From: Pseudomonadota bacterium
GTDB lineage: Bacteria; Pseudomonadota; Gammaproteobacteria; Steroidobacterales; Steroidobacteraceae
DNA: 64,000 bases
Assembly (NCBI GenBank): GCA_018241525.1
Contig: JAFEDR010000009.1
Location: 682,001-746,000, forward strand
Direction of reading: 5' to 3'
Shown here: in pieces, positions 16,366 to 23,909 of the stretch
Numbering within the stretch: position 1 is the first letter of the stretch
How the letters are laid out: each line of letters begins with the position of its first letter
Program-made: the position numbers and the translations under genes
Notes under the pieces: generated by a model
The model's database searches: none
What the model was told of the DNA's origin: nothing
Seen by the model: only the letters and a program-made list of their open reading frames with translations

Positions 16366-17322
16366 TCACGCGCAAAGCCGCTCCTGGAACAGGCCGGCGA
16401 TCGCGATGTCCTCGGCGGCGATGCCCGTCAGGTCGGCAATCGTCACCTCCGCCTCGGCCCGGGCCGGGCGGCCGGGGGCCGCGAGCAGCCGGCCGAGTGG
16501 CACGACCCGGCTGGCATCGAGGACCCCCGCCCGGACCGCGAGGCCGGTATCGCCGTGGTCGAGGCACTGCGCGAGATCGTCCACCACGACCTGGCCCGCG
16601 CGCGCGAACAGCGCCTCGGGCAGCTCCTGCTTGCCGGGGCTGTCAGCACCGATCGCGACGAGGTGCGTGCCCGCGCGCACGGCGTCCGCCGCGAACAGCG
16701 GCTGTGCCGACGGGGTCGCGGTGACGACCACGTTGCAGCGCGCGAGCAGCTCGCCGATGTCCTCGAGTGCCGCCACCGGACGGGCGGCGCCCGAGGCGCG
16801 TGCCGCGAGCGCCCGCGCCTTCGGCAGTGACCGTCCCCAGACGTAGGCCGGCCGCTCGCCGAGCAGCAGTGGCAGCCATTCGAGCGCGAGCTCGGCCTGC
16901 AGCCCGGTGCCCACGACCCCGATCGCGGTGATCTTCACTGGTGCGAGCGCCTGCGCGGCGACCGCCGTGGCGGCGGCCGTGCGCCAGGCCGTCAGCCAGC
17001 CCTCGTCCTGGAAGAGGACCCGCGGTGTTCCGGTCGCGGCGTCAAATACGACCACGAGGCCGTCGCTGGCCGCGAGGCCACGGGACGGGTTCTCGTAGAA
17101 GCCGGTGGCGATCTTGATGACGAAGTTCGGGCTGCCCGCCACGTGGCCGTACTTGATATGGCAGTCGCCGGGAGGCGAGCGGAACTGCAGTTGCCCGGGC
17201 AGGGGTGACTGGACCCGGCCATCGGCCTGCGCGACCAGCGCGTCGCGCACCGCGGCGAGGACGGCCGCGCGGTCGAGCGCCGCGCGCAGGCGGTCGAGAC
17301 CGACGATCTCGAAGGCGCTCAG
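16366..17322 (-). CDS. Ornithine cyclodeaminase / mu-crystallin family protein (CTG start likely)
   Basis: About 318 residues of the OCD/mu-crystallin family: substrate region GDCHIKYGHVAGSPNFVIK, then the NAD(P)-binding ITAIGVVGTGLQAELALEWL and WGRSLPKARALAAR. Members are ornithine cyclodeaminases, imine reductases, or amino acid dehydrogenases such as those for N-methylalanine or arginine. No ATG, GTG or TTG lies at the expected beginning. The only well-placed codon is CTG at 17322-17320, overlapping the upstream aminotransferase stop as CTGA and giving a family-typical length. An in-frame GTG further up would add about 53 unlike residues. Translation probably depends on coupling. Confidence 0.8.
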   Translation of the reverse strand: MSAFEIVGLDRLRAALDRAAVLAAVRDALVAQADGRVQSPLPGQLQFRSPPGDCHIKYGHVAGSPNFVIKIATGFYENPSRGLAASDGLVVVFDAATGTPRVLFQDEGWLTAWRTAAATAVAAQALAPVKITAIGVVGTGLQAELALEWLPLLLGERPAYVWGRSLPKARALAARASGAARPVAALEDIGELLARCNVVVTATPSAQPLFAADAVRAGTHLVAIGADSPGKQELPEALFARAGQVVVDDLAQCLDHGDTGLAVRAGVLDASRVVPLGRLLAAPGRPARAEAEVTIADLTGIAAEDIAIAGLFQERLCA

Positions 17323-18446
17323 CGTCCGCTCCGCCGCAGCCAGTCGCGCAGCACGTCGACCCCGCGTGGCACGTGCGATCGGCCGAAGCCGATGCGCAGG
17401 AAGTCCGGCGGGACGGTCGCGAGCTCGGAGCGGAACACACTTGCCGGCAGTAGCAGCACCCCGCACTCCTCGACCGCCCGGGCCGTGAAGGCCTCGACGC
17501 CGTCCGCACCACGATAGCGGATGAAGCTGATGCAACCGCCTTCCGGTACGTGCCAGTCGAAGAGATGCCGGTAGTCGGCAAAGAAGCGGTCGAGGACGGC
17601 GAGGTTGGCGCGGACGACCGCGACGTTCTCGGCGAGGATCTGCTCCCGCGCGCGCAGCGCGATCCGCGCCAGAACCTCCGACGGCGCCGCATTGCAGATC
17701 GAGAGGAAGTGCTTGAAGCGCTCGAGGCGCTCGAGCACCGCCCGGTCCTGGCACGCGATCCAGCCGAGCCGCAGCCCGGCGAGCCCGTAGGCCTTCGACA
17801 TCACGTTCAGCGACAGCGCGCGCTCGTAGACGTCGGCGGCCTGTGGCAGCCGCACGGCCGGATCGCGCTCGAGCAGGCGGTAGCACTCGTCGCTGAAGAG
17901 CCACAGCCCGCGCCGGCGGCACAACTCGACGATCGCCGCAATGGTCGCCGGCGGGATGATCTTGCCGGTCGGGTTGTTCGGAAAATTGATCGAGATGAGC
18001 CGGGTGTTCGGCCGCAGCGCCGCCTCGAGCCGGTCGACGTCGAGCGCCCAGGTGCGTTCCGGGTCGAGCGACACCGCGCTCACGGCGCAGCGCGACAGCG
18101 GCAGGGTCTCCGCCGACTGGTAGTTGGGCGTGATCACGATCGCGTGGTCGTCGCGCTCGAGCAGCACGTGCATTGCCGCGAAGATCGCCTCTTCCGCGCC
18201 CGCGAAGCACAGGAGCTGGCGCGGAGAAATGCGCTCGTAGGTGGCGGCGATCGCCTCGCGCAGCGGCGCCGAACCCCAGGTTTCGGTGTAGCCGAGCCCG
18301 AGCTGCACGAACTCGTCGCGCTCGGCCGGCGTCGCGAGCGCGAGCAGCTGCGCCAGCGTCCGGTTCTCGCCGTCGGAGCCCGCGAGGTTGTAGCGCGCCG
18401 TGAATTCCCAGCGCGAGAAATACACCTCCAGGGCGAAGTCGCGCAC
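17319..18446 (-). CDS. PLP-dependent class I/II aminotransferase (capreomycidine-synthase-like)
   Basis: A 375-residue fold-type I PLP enzyme. FNLAGSD-like region (NLAGSDGENRT, 20-30), PNYQSAET, INFPNNPTGK at 153-162, FSDECY at 184-189 and the cofactor lysine K218 in NVMSKAYGLAGLRLGW. The overall pattern recalls the VioD/capreomycidine synthase and related aminotransferases; the exact reaction is not known. GTG 18446 has AGGAG six bases upstream. The stop overlaps the probable CTG start of the OCD-family gene, and the MFS gene ends 9 bases upstream, so these three are almost certainly co-transcribed. Confidence 0.85.
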   Translation of the reverse strand: MRDFALEVYFSRWEFTARYNLAGSDGENRTLAQLLALATPAERDEFVQLGLGYTETWGSAPLREAIAATYERISPRQLLCFAGAEEAIFAAMHVLLERDDHAIVITPNYQSAETLPLSRCAVSAVSLDPERTWALDVDRLEAALRPNTRLISINFPNNPTGKIIPPATIAAIVELCRRRGLWLFSDECYRLLERDPAVRLPQAADVYERALSLNVMSKAYGLAGLRLGWIACQDRAVLERLERFKHFLSICNAAPSEVLARIALRAREQILAENVAVVRANLAVLDRFFADYRHLFDWHVPEGGCISFIRYRGADGVEAFTARAVEECGVLLLPASVFRSELATVPPDFLRIGFGRSHVPRGVDVLRDWLRRSGR

Positions 18447-18455
18447 GCGGATCTC

Positions 18456-19757
18456 CTAGCGCCCGTCGGAAACCGGCGTCGGGGCGTCGCGCCGCGTCGG
18501 GTCGGCGAGCAGCCACAGGCCCGCCGCGACGAACGCGAACACGGTACCGGTCACGAACGCACCACCCCAGGCGCCGGCGTCGGAGAGCAGGCCGACGATC
18601 GGCTGGGTGATGATGCCGCCGGCATTGCCGCCGGTGTTGAGCACGCCGGTGGCGGCTGCGGTATCGGCTCGTGCGACGCGCATCGTCGCCGCCCAGTACG
18701 CGCCCTCGTTGATCTCGACCGCCGCGAACGCGAGCGTGAGTGCTGCCACCGCGCCGTACGACGTGGAGGCCTGGATGGTCACGAGCAGCAGCAGGCCCGC
18801 GATGGGCAGCGTCACGAGCGGCACCAGCCGGTAACCCCAGCGCGCCCCGAGTCGCTCTGCGAGCGCGTCCGAGAGATAGCCGCCGGCCGCGGCGCCGACC
18901 CCCGCGCCGATCCATGGCATGGCGCCGGCGAGGCCGCTCTCCACGCCGCCGAAGTGCCGGACCTCGACCAGGTACTGGAACGACCAGAACGTGATCAGGT
19001 AGAAGGCGTAGTTCATGCACAGGTAGGAGACCGCCAGCGTCAGCACGTCGCGGTCGAACACGATCGCTCGCAGGCGCGCGGCCGTGAGTACCGGCGCTGA
19101 CTCGCTGGCGGCGTCACCGAGTTCCGCCAGTTCCTCGGCACTGACGCCGCGATGTTCGCGCGGCCGGTCGCGGCCGTACCACGCCCACGTACCCGTCAGG
19201 AGAGCCGCCGGGACGACGAGGCAGAGGAGGGCACCCTGCCAGCCGAACGGCGCGCTCAGGATCACGATCAGCAGCGGTGCGATCGCCCCACCCAGGTCCA
19301 TGCCCGCGGTCTGCAGGCCGTTGCCGATCGCCCAGCGATTGGCCGGGAACCAGGCCTGCAGCACGCCGGCGAAGGCCGGGAAGACCGGGCCTTGCGAGAC
19401 GCCGAGGATCGCCTGGGCGGCCAGCAGCACGATGAAGAGCCCGATCCCGGTCAGAAGCAGCGGCGCGACCGGGATGGCGAGCATTGCGACCAGTCCCACC
19501 AGGCCGACTCCGACGTAGGTCCAGCGACCGCCGAAGCGCTGCGCGACGATCCCGCCGGGAAGCTGCGCGAGCGCGTATGCGATCGTGAACGCAACGTTGA
19601 GCAGCGAGATCTGGAAGTGACTCAGGTGCAGCGCGGGCATGATCTGCTCGCCGGCGACCGCGACGCTGGTTCGCTGCACGTACGACAGCATCGCGAAGGC
19701 GAACATGAAGGCGAAGATCCGCCAGCGAACCCTTATCGGCCGACGCAGCAACGCCAT
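18456..19757 (-). CDS. MFS transporter (ACS-like)
   Basis: A 433-residue, 12-segment major facilitator with the cytoplasmic loop motif GGIVAQRFGGRWTYVG between segments 2 and 3 and a second-half copy near GGYLSDALAERLGARWGYR. The start region (FAFMFAFAMLSYVQRTSVAVAG) resembles the anion:cation symporter group that takes up organic acids. It sits between the dimethylglycine-dehydrogenase-like gene (72 bases upstream) and the aminotransferase gene (9 bases downstream). It probably moves the substrate of these enzymes across the inner membrane, in series with the TonB receptor. Confidence 0.85.
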   Translation of the reverse strand: MALLRRPIRVRWRIFAFMFAFAMLSYVQRTSVAVAGEQIMPALHLSHFQISLLNVAFTIAYALAQLPGGIVAQRFGGRWTYVGVGLVGLVAMLAIPVAPLLLTGIGLFIVLLAAQAILGVSQGPVFPAFAGVLQAWFPANRWAIGNGLQTAGMDLGGAIAPLLIVILSAPFGWQGALLCLVVPAALLTGTWAWYGRDRPREHRGVSAEELAELGDAASESAPVLTAARLRAIVFDRDVLTLAVSYLCMNYAFYLITFWSFQYLVEVRHFGGVESGLAGAMPWIGAGVGAAAGGYLSDALAERLGARWGYRLVPLVTLPIAGLLLLVTIQASTSYGAVAALTLAFAAVEINEGAYWAATMRVARADTAAATGVLNTGGNAGGIITQPIVGLLSDAGAWGGAFVTGTVFAFVAAGLWLLADPTRRDAPTPVSDGR

Positions 19758-19829
19758 CAGGGACCCCCGCGCGGCACGCGCGCCTTCTGCATTATGGCAC
19801 CGGGCTAGACGCAGCCGCCGCCGCGCGGC

Positions 19830-22247
19830 TCAACCGCGGAGCCGGCGGCCCGCCGGATCGAACGGTGGCTCGTGCAGGATCCGCGCTTCGCGGCGCTCGC
19901 CGATCACCGTCACGCCGAGCGGCGCATCCGAGTCGGCGAACTCGCGGCGGACGTAGGCGAGCGCGAGACTCTGCGCCACGTGGTGCCCGTAGGCACCCGA
20001 GGTGACGTAGCCGATGCGGTGCCCGTCGAGGTGAACCGGCTCGTAGCCGGTCACGTCCGCGGGACCTTCGGCCAGGGCGAGCAGCACGAGGCGTTCCGCG
20101 GGACCCGCGTCGCGATCCCGCAGCGCCGCCTCGCGTCCGATGAACCCCGGCTTGTCGTAGGCGACATAGCGGTCGAGCCCGCACATCGACGGCGTGCACG
20201 ACGCCGTGAATTCCAGCGACCACACGCCGTATCCCTTCTCGAGGCGCAGGCTGTCCTGCGCGCGCATGCCGATCGGCCGGAGCCCGAGGTCGTGCCCGGC
20301 CTCGAGCAGCGCCGACCACAGCGCGCGCTGCTGCAGCGTCGGGACGTTGATCTCGTAGCCGAGTTCGCCGGTCAGCGACAGGCGCGCAACGATCGCCTGG
20401 GTCGGACCGACGTCGAGCGGACGACAGGCGAGGAACGGCAGTGCCGAGTCCGAGACATCGGAGCGCGTGAGGCGGGCGAGGATCTCGCGGGCGCGCGGTC
20501 CCGACAACGAGAACCCGAGCCAGCTCTCCGACAGGTTCTCGATCCGCACCCCGGCCGGCGGCAGGTGCTGCCGGAACCAGCGCAGGTGCCACTCCTGCAG
20601 GTAGTACGAGCCGACCAGCCAGAAGCGCTCGGGCCCGAGGCGCGTGACGCTGAGGTCACCCATCAGCCGGCCCGCCGGGCTCAACATCGGCGCGAGACGC
20701 ACGCGACCCTCGGCGGGCAGCCGGCAGGCGAGCAGCTGGTCGAGCCAGGCCTCGGCGCCCGGCCCGGTGACTTCGTAGCGGCCGTAGACGCCGGTGTCCA
20801 GCAAGCCTGCGGCCGCACGAGTCGCCGCGACCTCGGCAGCCACGAAGCGATCAGCGTCCGGGCGCCGGAGGCTCGGCGTCTCGACGAAGCCAGGCTCGCC
20901 CGTCGCGAAATACTGCGGGGTCTCCATGCCCCAGACGACGCCGAAGCGCGCGCCGAGCGCGCGTTGTGCCTCGTAGGCCGGCGTGGTCTTCAGCGGCCGG
21001 CCGGCCCAGAGCTCCTCGTTCGGGTAGGCAATCACGAAGCGGCGCGCATAGAACTGCGCGGTCGTGTCGCGCAGGTAGCGGTCGTTGCTCGCGAAGCTGC
21101 CGTAGCGGGCGACGTCCATGCCGAAGATATCCGAGCCCGGGTCGCCGTCGACGATCCAGTTCGAGAGCACGAGCCCGATCGCGCCCCCCTGCGAGAAGCC
21201 GCCCATGCAGCCGCAGGCCGACCAGAAGTTCCGCAGGCCCGGTACCGGTCCGACCAGCGGATTGCCGTCGGGCGTGAACGTGAACGCGCCGTTCACCCAG
21301 CGGCGGATGCCGGCGTCGGCAAGCGTCGGAAAGCGTGCAAATCCGATCGCGAGCTCGGGGCTGATCCGGTCGATTTCCTCCGGGATCAGGTCCATGCCGT
21401 AGTCCCAGTCGGCGCCCTCGGTCTTCCAGTGCTTCGGGTTGCGCTCGTAGACGCCGAGCAGTACGCCCTTTCGCTCCTGCTGCAGGTAGGTGAAGCCCTC
21501 GAGGTCCGTCACGCACGGCATCTCGTCGCGGCGCGCGAGCAGGACCGGCAGATCCTCGGTGATCAGGTAGTGATGCTGCATCGGCGTCAGCGGCAGGTCG
21601 ACGCCCGCCATTCGCCCGACGCGACGCGCCCAGAGGCCAGCCGCGTTGACGACGTGGTCGGCGACGACGGGCCCGAGCTCGGTCTCGAGACGCCAGCGCC
21701 CGTCGGGCAGCGGCGACAGCGCGACCACGCGATTGCGCAGGATCACGTCCGCGCCGCGCTTGCGCGCGGCCATCGCGAAGGCGTGCGTCGTCCCGTGCGG
21801 ATCGACCGCGCCCTCGTGCGGGTCGAACAGGCCGCCCAGCAGGCCGGTCGGATCGACGATCGGGCAGTCGGCGACGATCTCGTCGGGGGTCGCGAGGCGC
21901 GCTTCGATGCCGAGCGTCTGGTACACGGCGAATTCCGAGCGCAGCCACTCCCAGCGTTCCGGTGTCGTCGCCAGGCTGTAGCCGCCCGGCATGTGCATGC
22001 CGACGCTCTGGCCGCTCTCCGCCTCGATCTCCTTGTAGAGCTTGATCGTGTACGTCTGAAGCGCCGCGATGTTCGGATCGTCGTTGATCGCGTGGAAGCC
22101 CGCCGCGGCGTGCCAGGTCGAACCGGCGGTGAGCTCGGCGCGCTCGATCAGCGCCACGTCGGTCCAGCCGCGCTTTGCGAGGTGATAGAGCACGCTCGCG
22201 CCGACGATGCCGCCGCCGATGACCACGACCCGGTAGTGACTCTTCAC
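19830..22247 (-). CDS. Dimethylglycine-dehydrogenase-like FAD/folate enzyme
   Basis: An 805-residue two-domain protein. The N-terminal DAO-type FAD domain has VVIGGGIVGASVLYHLAKRG (FAD binding) and GSTWHAAAG, where H46 matches the histidine that holds FAD covalently in dimethylglycine and sarcosine dehydrogenases. The C-terminal half is a GcvT-type folate-binding domain (SLTGELGYEINVP, LEKGYGVW). Such enzymes demethylate N-methylated glycines, passing the one-carbon unit to tetrahydrofolate and electrons to a flavoprotein acceptor. GTG 22247 follows GGGGGAG by about six bases. It is divergent from soxBDAG across 145 bases, suggesting joint control of dimethylglycine and sarcosine breakdown. 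Confidence 0.87.
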   Translation of the reverse strand: MKSHYRVVVIGGGIVGASVLYHLAKRGWTDVALIERAELTAGSTWHAAAGFHAINDDPNIAALQTYTIKLYKEIEAESGQSVGMHMPGGYSLATTPERWEWLRSEFAVYQTLGIEARLATPDEIVADCPIVDPTGLLGGLFDPHEGAVDPHGTTHAFAMAARKRGADVILRNRVVALSPLPDGRWRLETELGPVVADHVVNAAGLWARRVGRMAGVDLPLTPMQHHYLITEDLPVLLARRDEMPCVTDLEGFTYLQQERKGVLLGVYERNPKHWKTEGADWDYGMDLIPEEIDRISPELAIGFARFPTLADAGIRRWVNGAFTFTPDGNPLVGPVPGLRNFWSACGCMGGFSQGGAIGLVLSNWIVDGDPGSDIFGMDVARYGSFASNDRYLRDTTAQFYARRFVIAYPNEELWAGRPLKTTPAYEAQRALGARFGVVWGMETPQYFATGEPGFVETPSLRRPDADRFVAAEVAATRAAAGLLDTGVYGRYEVTGPGAEAWLDQLLACRLPAEGRVRLAPMLSPAGRLMGDLSVTRLGPERFWLVGSYYLQEWHLRWFRQHLPPAGVRIENLSESWLGFSLSGPRAREILARLTRSDVSDSALPFLACRPLDVGPTQAIVARLSLTGELGYEINVPTLQQRALWSALLEAGHDLGLRPIGMRAQDSLRLEKGYGVWSLEFTASCTPSMCGLDRYVAYDKPGFIGREAALRDRDAGPAERLVLLALAEGPADVTGYEPVHLDGHRIGYVTSGAYGHHVAQSLALAYVRREFADSDAPLGVTVIGERREARILHEPPFDPAGRRLRG

Positions 22248-22372
22248 GAACGCTCCCCCCGTCAGGACGCGGCATTATGCGTCAGCCGCCGTGGCATCGC
22301 CCCCGTACCGCGCGCCGACGCTGCGGTGTATCCTCGCCGCCTGCCATGACGAGCCCCACCCCACGCTCGGGC

Positions 22373-22392
22373 CGGACCGGAGCCACGGTCCG
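22373..22392 (+). promoter_or_regulatory. Hairpin abutting the soxB start codon
   Basis: CGGACCG (22373-22379) and CGGTCCG (22386-22392) form a 7-base perfect stem with a 6-base loop ending immediately before the GTG at 22393. The only Shine-Dalgarno-like GGAG (22379-22382) lies at the loop. The structure could modulate initiation of soxB; this is inferred from sequence only. Confidence 0.4.
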
Positions 22393-23667
22393 GTGAGCAT
22401 CGCGACGCCGCGATATTCGGCTTGGTCGCTGCTGCGCGCGCGCTTTGCCGGCGACGGCTACTGGCGTCCGCTGTGGACGGGGCGACGGCTGCAGTCGTCG
22501 TACGACGTGGTCGTGGTCGGCGCCGGCGGGCACGGGCTCGCGACCGCGTACCACCTCGCGCGCGACCACGGGCTGCGGGTCGCGGTGCTCGAGAAGCGGC
22601 TCGTCGGCTACGGCAACGTCGGCCGCAACACGACGATCGTCCGCTCGAATTACCTGCTGCCTGAGAACCACTACTTCTATGAGGATTCGCTGCGGCGCTG
22701 GGAGACCCTGTCGCGCGACCTCAACTACAATGTCATGTACAGCCCGCGCGGCGTCGTCGACCTCGCGCTGTCGGACGACGACCTCGCCGGCATGGCGCGC
22801 CGCGGCAACGCGATGCGGCTTGCGGGCATCGACTGCGAGTTGCTCGACCTTGGCGCGCTGGAGCGCTTCTGCCCGGAGCTCGAGCCACGACGCGAGCGGC
22901 GCTTCCCGATCGTGGGCGCACTGGTGCAGCGGCGTGGCGGTACCGTGCGGCACGACGCAGTGGCCTGGGGCTACGCGCGCGCGGCGAGCGCGCTTGGCGT
23001 CGACATCATCGAAGATTGCGAAGTCACGGGCGTGCACAGCACCGGCAGCGTCGCGACCGGCGTCGAGACGAGCCGCGGCCGCGTTCGCGCCGAGCGCATC
23101 CTGTTCGCCACCGCCGGTCACACGGGGCTGATCGGGCGGATGCTCGGAGTGCCGCTGCCGGTCGAGACGCACCTCCTGCAGGCGATGGTGTCGGAACCGA
23201 TCAAGCCGTTCCTGCACACCGTTGTCGTCTACGTGTTCCCGGGGCACGGCGAGACCTATATCTGCCAGTCCGACCGTGGCGGTCTCGTCATGGGCGGGCA
23301 CCTCGACGGCTTCCCTTCGTACACGCGCGAGGGTCGATGGGATCGCCTCGAGGAGGTGGTCGAGGGCGCGGTCGAGCTCTTCCCGAGCGTCGGGGGCGTA
23401 CGCATCCTGCGCCAGTGGGCCGGCACCAACGACATGACGATGGACGGCAGTCCGATCATCGACCGGCTGCGGTACGACAACGTCTACGTCAACGCCGGCT
23501 GGTGCTACGGGGGATTCAAGGCGATCCCGGCCTCCGGCGCCGCCTGCGCGACGCTGGTGGCGACCGGCACGGCGCCCGATCTGATCCGCGGATTCCGGCT
23601 GTCGCGCTTTGCGACCGGTCACCTGCTCGATGAACGTGGCGGCGGACCTTTCCCGGTGCGCCTGTGA
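22393..23667 (+). CDS. soxB: Sarcosine oxidase beta subunit
   Basis: A 424-residue flavoprotein subunit of heterotetrameric sarcosine oxidase, which oxidises sarcosine to glycine with transfer of the methyl carbon to tetrahydrofolate. It begins with the family-typical TPRYSAWSLLRARF. FAD is bound by DVVVVGAGGHGLATAYHLA (residues 38-56). The histidine in RGGTVRHDAVAWGY (H187) matches the covalent FMN site of the family. The frame opens at 22291, but similarity starts at the GTG at 22393, so I use that. It leads soxB-D-A-G, each gene overlapping the next by 4 bases, and is divergent from the dimethylglycine-dehydrogenase-like gene. Confidence 0.93.
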   Translation: MSIATPRYSAWSLLRARFAGDGYWRPLWTGRRLQSSYDVVVVGAGGHGLATAYHLARDHGLRVAVLEKRLVGYGNVGRNTTIVRSNYLLPENHYFYEDSLRRWETLSRDLNYNVMYSPRGVVDLALSDDDLAGMARRGNAMRLAGIDCELLDLGALERFCPELEPRRERRFPIVGALVQRRGGTVRHDAVAWGYARAASALGVDIIEDCEVTGVHSTGSVATGVETSRGRVRAERILFATAGHTGLIGRMLGVPLPVETHLLQAMVSEPIKPFLHTVVVYVFPGHGETYICQSDRGGLVMGGHLDGFPSYTREGRWDRLEEVVEGAVELFPSVGGVRILRQWAGTNDMTMDGSPIIDRLRYDNVYVNAGWCYGGFKAIPASGAACATLVATGTAPDLIRGFRLSRFATGHLLDERGGGPFPVRL

Positions 23668-23909
23668 CGCGCCTCATCTGCCCGTTCTGCGGACCGCGCC
23701 ACCTGCGTGAGTTCGAATTCCACAAGACCGTGGCCGCCGAGGGCGGCAGCGCCTTCGCCCGGGTCTATGAACGCGTCGACAGCGCTGAGCTCAGCATCGA
23801 GCACTGGCAGCACGTCGGTGGCTGTCGCGGCTGGCTGCTGGTGCGACGCAACCCGTCGACAGGGGCGGTGACCGACTGCCAGCTCGTCGGCGGCGGGGAG
23901 CCGGCATGA
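23664..23909 (+). CDS. soxD: Sarcosine oxidase delta subunit
   Basis: An 81-residue small zinc-binding subunit of heterotetrameric sarcosine oxidase. The zinc ligands are recognisable as C6 and C9 in ICPFCG and H50 and C54 in HVGGCRGW. The GTG start overlaps the soxB stop (GTGA), and its stop overlaps the soxA start (ATGA). Length and position between soxB and soxA are standard. Confidence 0.93.
   Translation: MTRLICPFCGPRHLREFEFHKTVAAEGGSAFARVYERVDSAELSIEHWQHVGGCRGWLLVRRNPSTGAVTDCQLVGGGEPA

Noticed and set aside
19872..22349. An 825-codon open frame antisense to the dimethylglycine-dehydrogenase-like gene
   Set aside because: Low-complexity Arg/Glu/Ala translation with no motif; the opposite strand has a full, well-initiated enzyme gene.
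22248..22392. Possible glycine riboswitch in front of soxBDAG or the divergent dehydrogenase gene
   Set aside because: The 145-base gap is too short for tandem aptamers plus expression platform on either strand, and I saw no conserved core; only a simple hairpin is present.
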